Positions 42,228-51,363 of a stretch of 64,000 bases of DNA are shown piece after piece (the stretch's first letter is position 1; each line of letters begins with the position of its first letter). Origin of the DNA: Pseudorhodoferax sp. Leaf265 (lineage in GTDB: Bacteria > Pseudomonadota > Gammaproteobacteria > Burkholderiales > Burkholderiaceae_C); assembly GCF_001422365.1 (NCBI RefSeq), contig NZ_LMMT01000001.1:536820-600819 (forward strand). Reading direction: 5' to 3'. The position numbers and the translations under genes are program-made. The notes beneath the pieces are model-generated. The model was given only the letters and a program-made list of their open reading frames with translations. It had not been told where the DNA came from and made no database searches.

Positions 42228-42715
42228 TGTCCGGCAGCGTGCGCGCGCGCTGGTGGCCCTGGCTGCTGCTGGCGGCCGCGATCTTCGTGGCCGACCAGTG
42301 GACCAAGCAGTGGATCCTGGACCACTACCAGCACGGCGACGCCACCGTCGTCACCAGCTTCTTCAACATCGTGCGCGCGCACAACCCGGGCGCGGCCTTC
42401 TCCTTCCTGGCCGGGGCCTCGGGCTGGCAGCGCTGGTTCTTCACGGCCATCGGTGTGGGCGCGGCGGTGTTCATTGTCTGGCTGCTGCGCGCGCATGCGG
42501 GCCAGCGCCTGTTCTCGTTCGCGCTGACGCTGATCCTGGGCGGCGCCATCGGCAACGTGGTCGACCGACTGCAGCACGGTTACGTGGTCGACTTCCTGGA
42601 CTTCCACTGGGCCGGCTGGCATTTCCCGGCCTTCAACATCGCCGACAGCGGCATCACGGTGGGTGCCGTGCTGCTGATCCTCGACGAGTTGCGGCGCATG
42701 CGGCGCAGCCGCTGA
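42227..42715 (+). CDS. lspA: Lipoprotein signal peptidase (signal peptidase II)
   Basis: 162 residues with four membrane helices. The catalytic aspartates are in [14 protein letters not shown] and F-N-I-A-D-S; the family box N-P-G-A-A-F-S-F-L is present. It removes signal peptides from diacylglyceryl-modified prolipoproteins such as the transglycosylase at 28081-29388. Its ATG overlaps the ileS stop (TGATG). Confidence 0.97.
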   Translation: MSGSVRARWWPWLLLAAAIFVADQWTKQWILDHYQHGDATVVTSFFNIVRAHNPGAAFSFLAGASGWQRWFFTAIGVGAAVFIVWLLRAHAGQRLFSFALTLILGGAIGNVVDRLQHGYVVDFLDFHWAGWHFPAFNIADSGITVGAVLLILDELRRMRRSR

Positions 42716-42723
42716 GCCGCTGA

Positions 42724-42743
42724 CTGTGGCCACCAGGCCACAG
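42724..42743. other. Hairpin after lspA
   Basis: CTGTGGCC and GGCCACAG form an 8-bp stem with a four-base loop between lspA and the phosphate cotransporter gene. There is no T-run, so it may be a weak terminator, an RNA-stability element or chance. Confidence 0.35.
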
Positions 42744-42776
42744 CGTGGTGCAGGCGTATAGTCGTCTGCACATTCC

Positions 42777-44441
42777 ATGAAGCATTTGCTGAATCTGTTG
42801 GCAGCCATCGCGCTGCTGGTCTGGGGGACGCACATGGTGCGCACCGGCATCCTGCGCGTGTTCGGCGCCAACCTGCGCAGCACGCTGTCGCACAGCCTCT
42901 CCAACCGCTTCTCGGCGTTCGCCTCGGGCCTGGGCGTCACGGCCCTGGTGCAGTCCAGCACGGCCACCGCCCTCATCGTTTCTTCCTTCGTCGGCCAGGG
43001 CCTGGTGGCGCTGCCGGCCGCGCTCGCCGTGATGCTGGGCGCCGACGTGGGCACCAGCCTCATGGCTGTGGTGTTCTCGTTCGACCTGTCCTGGCTCTCG
43101 CCGCTGTTGATCTTCGTCGGCGTGGTGCTGTTCATGGCGCGCCAGTCCAGCAACGTGGGCCGCTTCGGCCGCGTGCTGATCGGCCTGGGCCTCATGTTGC
43201 TGGCGCTGCGACTGGTCACCGCCTCCACGGCCGTGCTGACACAGGCACCGGCCATCAAGTCCTTGCTGGGTTCGCTGTCCAGCGACCTCATGCTGGAGAT
43301 CACGGTCGGTGCGCTGCTGGCCGTGGTCTGCTACTCCAGTCTCGCCATCGTGCTCCTGACGGCCACGCTCGCGGCCTCGGGCGTGGTGCCGGCCGAGGTG
43401 GCGCTGGGCCTGGTGCTGGGCGCCAACCTGGGCAGCGGTGCGCTGGCCGTGCTGACCACCGCACGCTCGGCGGTCGAGGTGCGCCAGGTGCCCATGGGCA
43501 ACCTTGTGTTCAAGCTGCTCGGCGTCGCGCTGGCCGCGCCCTGGATCGGCCTGTGGATGCGGGTCGTGCAGCCCTACATCGCCGACACGGCCACGCTGGT
43601 GGTGCTGTTCCACCTGAGCTTCAATGTCGTCGTGGCCATCGTCTTCATCGGGCTCACGAACGGGATCGCGCGCGGCGTGGAGCGCTGGCTGCCGCGCCAG
43701 CCGCGCGGTCAGGGCGGGCCACTGGATCGGCCCCAGCACCTGGACCCCTCGGCCCTGGCCACGCCCTCGCTGGCGATCTCCTGCGCGGCGCGCGAGGCGC
43801 TGCACCAGGCCGACGTGGTAGAGACCATGCTGCGTGGCGTGCTCGACGTGATCGTGCGCAACGACCTGCGCCTGGCGGAAGACCTGCGCAAGCTCGACGA
43901 CACGGTGGACCAGCTCTACTCCTCGATCAAGTACTACCTGACCAAGATCTCGCGCGAGGCGCTGGGTGAGGAAGAGAGCCAGCGCTGGACCGACATCATC
44001 AGCTTCACGATCAACATGGAGCACATCGGCGACACCATCGAGCGCGTGCTGATCGACATCGAGGACAAGAAGATCCGTCCCGGCCGCAGCTTTTCGGAGG
44101 CCGGCATGGCCGAGATCCGCGAACTGCACGAGCGCCTGCTGTCCAACCTGCGGCTGGGCATGAGCGTGTTCCTCAACGGCACCGTGCACGACGCGCGCAA
44201 GCTGCTGGAGGAGAAGGCGCGCTTTCGCGACCTGGAACGCGCCTACTCGCGCACCCACCTGGCGCGGCTGACCGACAAGACCGTGCCCAGCATCGAGACC
44301 AGTTCGCTGCACATCGACCTGCTGTCCGAACTCAAGCGCATCAACTCGCACATCTGCTCGATCGCCTACCCGATCCTGGACTCGGCCGGCGCGCTGGCGC
44401 CCAGCCGCATCCGCGAGTCCAAGTTCGACGAACTGGGCTGA
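42777..44441 (+). CDS. Na+/Pi cotransporter family protein with PhoU-like C-terminal domain
   Basis: 554 residues. Residues 1-300 are a duplicated membrane domain with the Q-S-S-T motif (L-V-Q-S-S-T-A-T-A-L-I) and G-A-D-V-G-T-S/G-A-N-L-G-S inverted-repeat motifs of the NptA/YjbB family; the cytosolic half (about 320-550) is all-helical and resembles PhoU. It probably moves phosphate, in YjbB outward. Its stop abuts the stop of the convergent cyclase gene within the palindrome GGGCTGATCAGCCC. Confidence 0.93.
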   Translation: MKHLLNLLAAIALLVWGTHMVRTGILRVFGANLRSTLSHSLSNRFSAFASGLGVTALVQSSTATALIVSSFVGQGLVALPAALAVMLGADVGTSLMAVVFSFDLSWLSPLLIFVGVVLFMARQSSNVGRFGRVLIGLGLMLLALRLVTASTAVLTQAPAIKSLLGSLSSDLMLEITVGALLAVVCYSSLAIVLLTATLAASGVVPAEVALGLVLGANLGSGALAVLTTARSAVEVRQVPMGNLVFKLLGVALAAPWIGLWMRVVQPYIADTATLVVLFHLSFNVVVAIVFIGLTNGIARGVERWLPRQPRGQGGPLDRPQHLDPSALATPSLAISCAAREALHQADVVETMLRGVLDVIVRNDLRLAEDLRKLDDTVDQLYSSIKYYLTKISREALGEEESQRWTDIISFTINMEHIGDTIERVLIDIEDKKIRPGRSFSEAGMAEIRELHERLLSNLRLGMSVFLNGTVHDARKLLEEKARFRDLERAYSRTHLARLTDKTVPSIETSSLHIDLLSELKRINSHICSIAYPILDSAGALAPSRIRESKFDELG

Positions 44442-45350
44442 TCAGCCCTCGGAGACGACCCGGTTGCGGCCTGCGCGCTTGGCGACGTAGAGCCGGCGGT
44501 CGGCCTGCAACAGCAGCGCGGCGCCGGACAGGTCCTCGGAGCGTGCCGCATGCGTGACGCCCATGCTGACGGTCACGCAGGGCGCGGCGTCCGACCAGGC
44601 ATGCGGCAACGCCAGCTGCTCGATCTCCGCGCGCAGGCGCTCGGCGCGCAGCGCCGCGCCCGACAGGTCGGTGTCGGGCATCAGCAGCACGAATTCCTCG
44701 CCGCCATAGCGTGCGGCCAGGTCCGCGGGGCGGCGCATGCCGGCCTGCAGCACGCGGGCGATGGACTGCAGTGCCCGGTCGCCCTTGGCGTGGCCGTAGT
44801 GGTCGTTGTATTGCTTGAAGCAATCTACGTCGAGCAACGCCAACGCCAGCCCCACGCCCCCCCGGGTGGCCCGCGCCGTCTCCTGGGCCAGCATGTCGTC
44901 GAAATGGCGGCGGTTCGGGATCTCGGTGAGGCCGTCGATGCGCGCCAACTGCTCCAGCAGACGGCGCTGGCGCGCCAGCTGCAGATGCAGGGCGACACGG
45001 GCGCGCACCACGGCAGCATGGAAAGGCTTGACGACGTAGTCGGAGGCGCCGGCGCGCAAGCCGCGTTCCTCCTCGGCCGCCGAATCCAGGCCCGTGATGA
45101 AGATGACGCCGATCAAGGAGGTGCGTCCATCGGCCTTGAGCAGGCGCAGCACCTCATGGCCGTCCAAACCCGGCATCACCACATCCAGCAGGATGAGATC
45201 GGGCTGATGCTGGCGCGCCAGCTCCAGGCCCTGTTCGCCGTTGCGCGCAGCGATCACGGCGTAGTCCGACCGCAGCAGGTCGGTCAGCATCTGGCGGTTC
45301 AGTGCCGAGTCGTCCACGACCAGCACAGTCTGCCGCTCGTTCGAATCCAT
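44442..45350 (-). CDS. Response regulator with diguanylate cyclase domain (REC-GGDEF)
   Basis: 302 residues: receiver (V-V-D-D-S, phospho-Asp 56 in L-L-D-V-V-M-P-G, T-G, K-P-F) and a GGDEF domain with intact G-G-E-E-F (216-220) and N-R-R-x-F-D. It makes c-di-GMP when phosphorylated, PleD/WspR-style. No kinase is adjacent, so the phosphodonor is unknown; the MHYT or NCS1 kinases are candidates only by genome proximity. The ATG at 45350 has GAAGGGG nearby. I place the start here as upstream frame lacks family similarity. Confidence 0.92.
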   Translation of the reverse strand: MDSNERQTVLVVDDSALNRQMLTDLLRSDYAVIAARNGEQGLELARQHQPDLILLDVVMPGLDGHEVLRLLKADGRTSLIGVIFITGLDSAAEEERGLRAGASDYVVKPFHAAVVRARVALHLQLARQRRLLEQLARIDGLTEIPNRRHFDDMLAQETARATRGGVGLALALLDVDCFKQYNDHYGHAKGDRALQSIARVLQAGMRRPADLAARYGGEEFVLLMPDTDLSGAALRAERLRAEIEQLALPHAWSDAAPCVTVSMGVTHAARSEDLSGAALLLQADRRLYVAKRAGRNRVVSEG

Positions 45351-45445
45351 GTGGTGCCCCTTCGTGCAGGCTCCCCACGCGCGTTCAGCCCGGGGGGCCG
45401 GTGCTCCACCACATCGTATCCGCTGCGTCCTGCTGCCCACTTGCA

Positions 45446-45474
45446 TTCCATGGATGCCAGATGCATACATGGAA
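45446..45474. promoter_or_regulatory. Inverted repeat upstream of the REC-GGDEF gene
   Basis: TTCCATG and CATGGAA form perfect 7-bp arms around 15 bases, about 100 bp before the start at 45350. The 186-bp region between the two divergently facing ends of 45350 and 45537 holds no gene; this repeat is its most regular feature. Confidence 0.3.
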
Positions 45475-45536
45475 GGTCCGTGGCGTTGGGGCGACGCCAA
45501 GGGTGTCAACAATGACAGGGTGTGAACAGAAGCGCG

Positions 45537-46340
45537 CTACTCACCCAGCGCCTGCAGCAGGATCAGCGCGGCCTCGTCGGTGAACAGGCCTTGCTGCAGG
45601 CGTGCCACCACCTCGTCGGGCGGCACGCATTCGAAGCGCTCCACCTCGCCATCCTGGTTGCTGGGCACCACGCCCTCGGGCAGCACGCAACGGCTCCACG
45701 CGATGTCCTCGACGAGGTAGCCGTGGCGGGTGCCGTCACCGGCCGGCCGGCGCTGGTGCACCCATCCAGCCTGGTAGAGGTCCTGCAAGGCCTCCAGGTG
45801 CAAGCCGGCCTCCTCCCAGGTCTCGCGTTCCAGCGCGGTGTCCAGCGTGTCGCCCGCGGCGACCATGCCGCCCATCAGCGTGTCCCACAGGCCGGGATCG
45901 TTGGCCTTGTCGAACGCGCGCTGCTGCAGCCAGACATGGCCGCGTGCATCGAAGCCGACCAGATGCACGGCGCGGGTCGCGATGCCCAGCACGCGCACCA
46001 CGGCACGCTCCACGCTGGCCAGCGGCACGCCGTGCACATCGCAGACGGCCAGTTGCTCGTCGCGCCAAGCATGGGCCAGGCCCGCGGCGCGCAACGCCCG
46101 TGCCAGCCGCTCCAGGCTGTCGCCCAGTGCGCCACGAACGCAATAGGCCATGCCCTCGCGGCACAGCAGCGCCGTCCCGTCGGCCGCCGCCAGGCGGCCC
46201 AGCGCCAGCGGCAGCGCCGGCTCGATGCTGCCGATCTCGCGTTCCTGCCACAGCAGCGGCACGCGTGGGGCCAGTGGCGCCTGGTCGGCGCGCGCCAGCA
46301 GCGCCGCGCACCAGGCCGGGTCCAGCGCCAGCGCGTTCAC
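45537..46340 (-). CDS. Nudix hydrolase with DUF4743 N-terminal domain
   Basis: 267 residues. The C-terminal Nudix box is G-G-M-V-A-A-G-D-x8-R-E-T-W-E-E-A-G-L, with Asp in place of the usual first Glu. The N-terminal 110 residues match the DUF4743 type found on thiamine-pyrophosphatase-like Nudix proteins. Start is a GTG overlapping the stop of the quinone oxidoreductase gene as GTGA, so the two are coupled. It would hydrolyse a nucleoside diphosphate-linked compound; the substrate is unknown. Confidence 0.88.
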   Translation of the reverse strand: MNALALDPAWCAALLARADQAPLAPRVPLLWQEREIGSIEPALPLALGRLAAADGTALLCREGMAYCVRGALGDSLERLARALRAAGLAHAWRDEQLAVCDVHGVPLASVERAVVRVLGIATRAVHLVGFDARGHVWLQQRAFDKANDPGLWDTLMGGMVAAGDTLDTALERETWEEAGLHLEALQDLYQAGWVHQRRPAGDGTRHGYLVEDIAWSRCVLPEGVVPSNQDGEVERFECVPPDEVVARLQQGLFTDEAALILLQALGE

Positions 46341-47329
46341 AAGGTCAGGATGGAGCAGCCGGTCGTCTTGCGCGCCTCCAGGTCGCGGTGCGCCTGTTGC
46401 ACCTGCTCCAAGGGATAGCGCTGGTCGATGCGGATCTTCACGTCGCCGCGCAGCACCACGTCGAACAGGTCGTCGGCCATGGCCTGGTTGCTCTCGCGCG
46501 TGGCGATGTGCGTGAACAGCGTGGCGCGCGTGAGATACAGCGAGCCCTTGTTGCCCAGCAGGCCGGGCGCGAACGGCGGCACCGCGCCGGACGCGTTGCC
46601 GAAGCTGGCCATGAGGCCGAAGGGCTGCAGGCAGTCCAGCGATTTGTCGAAGGTGTCCTTGCCGATGGAGTCGTACACCACCTTGACGCCCTTGCCGCCC
46701 GTGATCTCCTTGACGCGGACCAGGAAGTCCTCGCGCTTGTAATCGATGGCATGGGCCGCGCCGTGGGCCAAAGCCAGCTGGCACTTCTCGGGCGAGCCGG
46801 CAGTGCCGATCAGCTGCAGACCCAGCGCGCGCGCCCACTGGCAGGCGATGAGGCCCACGCCGCCGGCCGCGGCATGGAACAGCACATGGTCGCCGCGCTG
46901 CAACCCACCCTGGGGCAGCGTCTTCTTGAGCAGGTATTGGGCCGTGAGGCCCTTGAGCATCATGGCCGCGCCGGTCTCGAAATCGATGGCGTCGGGCAGC
47001 TTGCACACGTTCCTGGCCGGCATCACGCGCACTTCGCAGTAGCTGCCGGGCGGCTGGCTGGCGTAGGCCGCGCGGTCGCCCACCGCGAGGTGCGCGACGC
47101 CGGAGCCCACGGCCTCGACGATGCCCGAGGCCTCCATGCCCAACTGCAGCGGCATGGGCAGCTGGTACAGGCCGCTGCGCTGGTAAACGTCGATGAAGTT
47201 CAGGCCGATGGCCTTGTGGCGGATGCGGATCTCGCCCGGGCCGGGTTCGCCCACCTGCACCTGCACCAGCTGCATTTCCTCGGGGCCACCATTGCGCTCG
47301 ATGCGGATGGCCTTGCTCGTCGTCGTCAT
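46337..47329 (-). CDS. NADPH:quinone oxidoreductase (zeta-crystallin type)
   Basis: 330 residues, a zinc-free medium-chain reductase: L-N-F-I-D-V-Y-Q-R-S-G-L-Y near the start, the G-M-E-A-S-G-I-V-E motif and the Rossmann motif H-A-A-A-G-G-V-G-L-I-A-C-Q-W. It reduces quinones or aldehydes by NADPH. It is coupled to the Nudix gene downstream. Regulation is not visible in the 80-bp gap before the divergent exporter. Confidence 0.92.
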   Translation of the reverse strand: MTTTSKAIRIERNGGPEEMQLVQVQVGEPGPGEIRIRHKAIGLNFIDVYQRSGLYQLPMPLQLGMEASGIVEAVGSGVAHLAVGDRAAYASQPPGSYCEVRVMPARNVCKLPDAIDFETGAAMMLKGLTAQYLLKKTLPQGGLQRGDHVLFHAAAGGVGLIACQWARALGLQLIGTAGSPEKCQLALAHGAAHAIDYKREDFLVRVKEITGGKGVKVVYDSIGKDTFDKSLDCLQPFGLMASFGNASGAVPPFAPGLLGNKGSLYLTRATLFTHIATRESNQAMADDLFDVVLRGDVKIRIDQRYPLEQVQQAHRDLEARKTTGCSILTL

Positions 47330-47409
47330 GTCGTCCTCTCTTCCTCGCGTGCGCGTGCAATCGAAGCGGCGGATGCTAGCAGCGATGGCCCGTTGTTACA
47401 GTCGCTTCG

Positions 47410-48327
47410 ATGCCTTCGCAACGCCTGACGCCTTCCACGGTCGCCCTGCTCACACTCCCCCCCCTGATGTGGGCCAGCAACGCCATCGTCGGCCGGCTCG
47501 TGGCCGGCATGATCCCGCCCGTCCTGCTGAACTTCCTGCGCTGGGTGCTGGTGTTCGCGCTGCTGCTGCCGCTGGCCGCGGCGGTGCTGCGGCGCGGCTC
47601 GGGCCTGTGGGAGCACCGCCGCGGCCTGTTGCTGCTGGGCCTGCTCAGCGTGGGCTGCTACAACGCACTGCAGTACCTGGCGCTGCAGACCTCCACGCCC
47701 ATCAACGTGACGCTGGTCGGCTCCAGCCTGCCGGTCTGGATGCTGGCCATCGGCCTGCTGTTCGGCGCACCGGTCTCGCACCGGCAACTGCTCGGCGCGG
47801 CCCTGTCGGTCGCCGGCGTGCTCGTGGTGCTGGCCCGTGGCGAGCTGCAGCAGCTGCTGCACCTGCGCCTGGTGCCGGGCGACCTGTACATGCTGGCCGC
47901 CACGCTGGCCTGGGCCGCCTACAGCTGGCTGCTGACGCGGCCGGGCTACCCGGCCTCGCTGCGCGCGCACTGGGCGGGCTTTCTGATGGCACAGGTGGTG
48001 TTCGGCCTGCCCTGGGCCGGCGCCTTCGCGCTGGGCGAGGCCCTCTGGATGGGCCCGGTGGCCACGGCCTGGGGCTGGCCGCTGGCCGGTGCGCTGCTCT
48101 ACATCGCGCTCGGCCCCTCGCTGACCGCCTACCTGTGCTGGGGCGCGGGCGTGCGCCGCGTGGGGCCCAGCACCGCGGGCTTCTTCGCCAACCTCACGCC
48201 GCTGTTCGCGGTGCTGCTGTCCGGCCTCGTGCTGCGCGAACCGCCACGGCTGTACCACGGCCTTGCCTTCGCGCTGATCGTGGGCGGCATCGTCGTGTCC
48301 TCGCGCAGGCCCGAGGCCGCCCGCTGA
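47410..48327 (+). CDS. DMT-superfamily (EamA) transporter
   Basis: 305 residues with ten predicted membrane helices in two EamA repeats; P-P-L-M-W-A-S-N-A-I-V-G-R near the start and L-T-P-L-F-A-V-L-L-S-G-L-V in the second repeat are typical of the drug/metabolite exporters. The substrate is unknown. It is transcribed divergently from the quinone oxidoreductase and ends three bases before the stop of the convergent SDR gene. Confidence 0.93.
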   Translation: MPSQRLTPSTVALLTLPPLMWASNAIVGRLVAGMIPPVLLNFLRWVLVFALLLPLAAAVLRRGSGLWEHRRGLLLLGLLSVGCYNALQYLALQTSTPINVTLVGSSLPVWMLAIGLLFGAPVSHRQLLGAALSVAGVLVVLARGELQQLLHLRLVPGDLYMLAATLAWAAYSWLLTRPGYPASLRAHWAGFLMAQVVFGLPWAGAFALGEALWMGPVATAWGWPLAGALLYIALGPSLTAYLCWGAGVRRVGPSTAGFFANLTPLFAVLLSGLVLREPPRLYHGLAFALIVGGIVVSSRRPEAAR

Positions 48328-48330
48328 GGC

Positions 48331-49128
48331 TCAGTGGGTGCCGGGGTAGGCGCCGCCGTCCGGCAGGATGTTCTGGCCCGTGATGTAGCTGGCGTGCTGG
48401 CTGCACAGGAAGGCGCAGATCGCGCCGAACTCGGCCGGCGTGCCCAGGCGCCGCGCCGGGATGTTGTTCTTGCGCGCGGCGACGATGTCCTCGACCGGCT
48501 TGCCGGTCTTGGCGGCCTGGCCGGCCACGGTGGCGCGGATGCGGTCGGTGTCGAACACGCCGGGCAGCAGGTTGTTGATGGTCACGTTGGCCGAGGCCAG
48601 TTTCGTGGTGCGCGCCACGCCGGCGACGAAGCCCGTGAGGCCGCTGCGCGCGCCGTTGGACAGGCCCAGCACGTCGATCGGCGCCTTCACCGAGCTCGAG
48701 GTGATGTTGACGATGCGCCCGAAGCCGCGCGCCGCCATGCCATCGACCGCGCCCTTGATCAGTTCGATCGGCGTCAGCATGTTGGCGTCCAGCGCCTTGA
48801 CCCAGTCCTCGCGGTCCCAGTCGCGGAAGTCGCCGGGCGGCGGGCCACCGGCATTGGTCACGATGATGTCGAATTCGGGCCGCAGGGCGAACACGGCCGC
48901 ACGGCCGGCCGGCGTCGTGATGTCGGCCGCCACGTGGCGGACCTCGGCAGCGGCGGGGCGCTGCGGATCGTCCAGCAGCGTGCGCTCTGCCGCCTGCAGC
49001 GCCTCGGCACCGCGCGCCACGATCAGCACGTTCACGCCTTCGCGCACCAGCGCCTGCGCGCAGCCGAAGCCCAAGCCCTTGCTCGCGCCGCACACCAGTG
49101 CCCACTTGCCTGCAATACCCAGATCCAT
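48331..49128 (-). CDS. Short-chain dehydrogenase/reductase family protein lacking YxxxK
   Basis: 265 residues. Cofactor motif C-G-A-S-K-G-L-G-F-G and N-A-G-G are intact, as is I-T-S-S-S. Where the catalytic Tyr-x3-Lys should stand is L-S-N-G-A-R-S-G, so both residues are missing. Nevertheless the protein ends with the usual Y-I-T-G-Q-N-I-L-P-D-G-G. The ATG at 49128 follows GGAG. It may use another mechanism or be non-catalytic. It starts beyond the tctA terminator and faces its own promoter. Confidence 0.88.
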   Translation of the reverse strand: MDLGIAGKWALVCGASKGLGFGCAQALVREGVNVLIVARGAEALQAAERTLLDDPQRPAAAEVRHVAADITTPAGRAAVFALRPEFDIIVTNAGGPPPGDFRDWDREDWVKALDANMLTPIELIKGAVDGMAARGFGRIVNITSSSVKAPIDVLGLSNGARSGLTGFVAGVARTTKLASANVTINNLLPGVFDTDRIRATVAGQAAKTGKPVEDIVAARKNNIPARRLGTPAEFGAICAFLCSQHASYITGQNILPDGGAYPGTH

Positions 49129-49165
49129 CACGTTCTCCGTTGTTGGCCAAAGCGGCCGATCATAG

Positions 49166-49191
49166 AAAAAACGGCGCCCGAGGGCGCCGTT
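49166..49191 (-). terminator. Intrinsic terminator of tctBA
   Basis: AACGGCGCCC and GGGCGCCGTT form a 10-bp stem with a two-base loop. On the minus strand it is followed by six T, 24 bp after the tctA stop. Confidence 0.92.
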
Positions 49192-49214
49192 CATGGGAAA
49201 GGCCGCGAACGACG

Positions 49215-50726
49215 TCAGTCTTCGACGAAGGCCTCTTCGCGCTTGTTCTTGACCGCCGGCAGCAGCACGATGATCACGAGGATGGCGGCGGCGATCAGCA
49301 GGCCGGCGGAGATCGGGCGCGTGACGAACACGCTCCAGTCGCCACGCGACAGCAGCAGCGCGCGGCGCAGGTTCTCCTCCATCATCGGCCCCAGGATGAA
49401 ACCCAGCAGCAGCGGCGCGGGTTCGCAGCCCAGCTTGGCGAACAGGTAGCCGATGAAGCCGAAGGCACCCACCATCCAGATATCCCAGGTGTTGTTGTTG
49501 GTCGAGTACACGCCGATCGCGCAGAACAGCACGATGGACGGGAACAGGAACTTGTAGGGCACGGTCAAGAGCTTGATCCACATGCCGATCAGCGGCAGGT
49601 TCAGGATCACCAGCATCGCGTTGCCCAGCCACATCGAGGCGATCAGGCCCCAGAACAGTTCCGGGTTGCTGGTCATCACCTGCGGGCCCGGCTGGATGTT
49701 GTGGATGGTCATGGCACCCACCATCAGCGCCATCACGGCGTTGGGCGGGATGCCCAGCGTCAGCAGCGGGATGAACGAGGTCTGCGCGCCGGCGTTGTTG
49801 GCCGACTCGGGCGCGGCAACACCGCGGATGTTGCCCTTGCCGAACGGCACTTCGCCCGGATGCAGCTTGGTCTTCTTCTCGATGGTGTAGGCCGCGAAGG
49901 CCGCCAGCAGTGCACCGCCACCGGGCAGGATGCCCAGGGCCGCGCCCAGCGAGGTGCCGCGCAGCACGGCCGGCAGCATGCGCTTGAAGTCCTCCTTGGT
50001 CGGGAACAGGCCAGTGACCTTGCCCGTGAACACTTCACGCTCATCCGCGGGCTTGGACAGGTTGGTGATGATCTCGCCGTAGCCGAACACACCCATGGCG
50101 ATGGCCACGAAGCCGATGCCGTCGGTCAGTTCGGGCACATCGAAGCTGAAGCGGGCCACGCCGGAATTCACGTCGGTACCGACCAGGCCCAGCAGCAGGC
50201 CCAGCACGATCATGGCGATGGCCTTGAGCAGCGAGCCCGAGGCCAGCACCACGGCGCCGATCAGGCCCAGGATCATCAGCGAGAAGTACTCGGCAGGGCC
50301 GAACTTGAACGCGACTTCGGTCAGCGGCGGCGCGAACGCGGCCAGGATCAGCGTACCGACCGAGCCCGCGAAGAACGAGCCCAGGCCGGCAGCAGCCAGT
50401 GCTGGTCCTGCGCGCCCCTTGCGCGCCATCTGGTAGCCGTCGATCACGGTCACCACCGAGGAGGACTCGCCCGGCAGGTTGACCAGGATGGCGGTGGTGG
50501 AACCGCCGTACTGCGCGCCGTAATAGATGCCGGCCAACATGATGAGCGCGGACACCGGCGGCAGCGCGTAGGTGGCCGGCAGCAGCATGGCGATGGTCGC
50601 CACCGGACCGATGCCCGGCAACACGCCGATCAGCGTGCCCAAGATGCAGCCGACCAGGCAGTACAGCAGGTTGGTCAGCGTGAAGGCGACGCCGAAACCC
50701 AGCGAGAGGTTGTGAATCAGATCCAT
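49215..50726 (-). CDS. TctA-family large membrane subunit of tripartite tricarboxylate transporter
   Basis: 503 residues with about 12 membrane helices. The family segments G-T-L-I-G-V-L-P-G-I-G-P-V-A, Y-Y-G-A-Q-Y-G-G-S-T-T-A-I-L and the second copy G-I-L-P-G-G-G-A-L are clear. It is the transmembrane permease that works with TctB and a periplasmic TctC/Bug binding protein, which is not in the window. The ATG at 50726 is preferred to an in-frame TTG nine bases earlier. It follows tctB by 10 bp. Confidence 0.93.
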   Translation of the reverse strand: MDLIHNLSLGFGVAFTLTNLLYCLVGCILGTLIGVLPGIGPVATIAMLLPATYALPPVSALIMLAGIYYGAQYGGSTTAILVNLPGESSSVVTVIDGYQMARKGRAGPALAAAGLGSFFAGSVGTLILAAFAPPLTEVAFKFGPAEYFSLMILGLIGAVVLASGSLLKAIAMIVLGLLLGLVGTDVNSGVARFSFDVPELTDGIGFVAIAMGVFGYGEIITNLSKPADEREVFTGKVTGLFPTKEDFKRMLPAVLRGTSLGAALGILPGGGALLAAFAAYTIEKKTKLHPGEVPFGKGNIRGVAAPESANNAGAQTSFIPLLTLGIPPNAVMALMVGAMTIHNIQPGPQVMTSNPELFWGLIASMWLGNAMLVILNLPLIGMWIKLLTVPYKFLFPSIVLFCAIGVYSTNNNTWDIWMVGAFGFIGYLFAKLGCEPAPLLLGFILGPMMEENLRRALLLSRGDWSVFVTRPISAGLLIAAAILVIIVLLPAVKNKREEAFVED

Positions 50727-50736
50727 GGTGTGCAAC

Positions 50737-51225
50737 TCAGCCCGTGATGAAGGTCGGCCAGACCTGGATCTGGAGCTTCAGGGCCCAGATGAATGCGAAG
50801 TAGCTGCCGATGGCCAGCACCGTGGCCAGGATCAGCACCGATTTGATGTTGAACTCGTGGCCGGCCAGGCTGGCGATGATGGTCAGTGCGTAGATGGCGG
50901 CGATCAAGCCCATCGCCGGGACACCCAGGCTGGGCAAGCCGCCCAGCAGGATGCCGAACGCCAGGTTGGCGCCCAGGATGAAGAACACCTGCTTCCACGC
51001 CCACTTGCCGATCTTGTCGCCGTCCGGCGTCTCGGTCACCAGGGCGGTGAAGGTGATGATCATGCCGATGATGGCCATGACGATGCCCAGCATGAGCGGG
51101 AAATAGCCCGGTCCCATGCGGGCGCCGTTGCCCACCGTGTAGGTCGTCGCGCCCCAGGCGAACGCAACACCGACGACGGTGAACATGAGCCCTGAGAAAA
51201 AGTCTTTCTGACTTTTGATGTTCAC
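50737..51225 (-). CDS. TctB-family small membrane subunit of tripartite tricarboxylate transporter
   Basis: 162 residues with four membrane helices, in the usual TctB order before TctA. The GTG start at 51225 is supported by GGAGG about 8 nt upstream; the N-terminus M-N-I-K-S-Q-K-D-F-F-S-G-L-M-F matches the family. It is a small subunit of the binding-protein-dependent carboxylate transporter. Binding protein genes (Bug) are often unlinked in these bacteria. Confidence 0.9.
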   Translation of the reverse strand: MNIKSQKDFFSGLMFTVVGVAFAWGATTYTVGNGARMGPGYFPLMLGIVMAIIGMIITFTALVTETPDGDKIGKWAWKQVFFILGANLAFGILLGGLPSLGVPAMGLIAAIYALTIIASLAGHEFNIKSVLILATVLAIGSYFAFIWALKLQIQVWPTFITG

Positions 51226-51287
51226 AAAAATGCCTCCTCAAACTGCAAAGGTGGCGCATTGTGGGGGCATTCAAACGGCCAACAGAT

Positions 51288-51298
51288 GTGGATTCCAC
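51288..51298. promoter_or_regulatory. Palindrome upstream of tctBA
   Basis: GTGGATTCCAC is an 11-base palindrome (GTGGA-T-TCCAC) about 65 bp before the tctB start, in an otherwise gene-free 138-bp gap. It could be an operator for a carboxylate regulator. Confidence 0.35.
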
Positions 51299-51363
51299 CT
51301 ACATGCTTGCTGACGTCCGCCTGACCCATGGCGGTGCTGCGATGGCCGTTTTGTGAGCGATGG

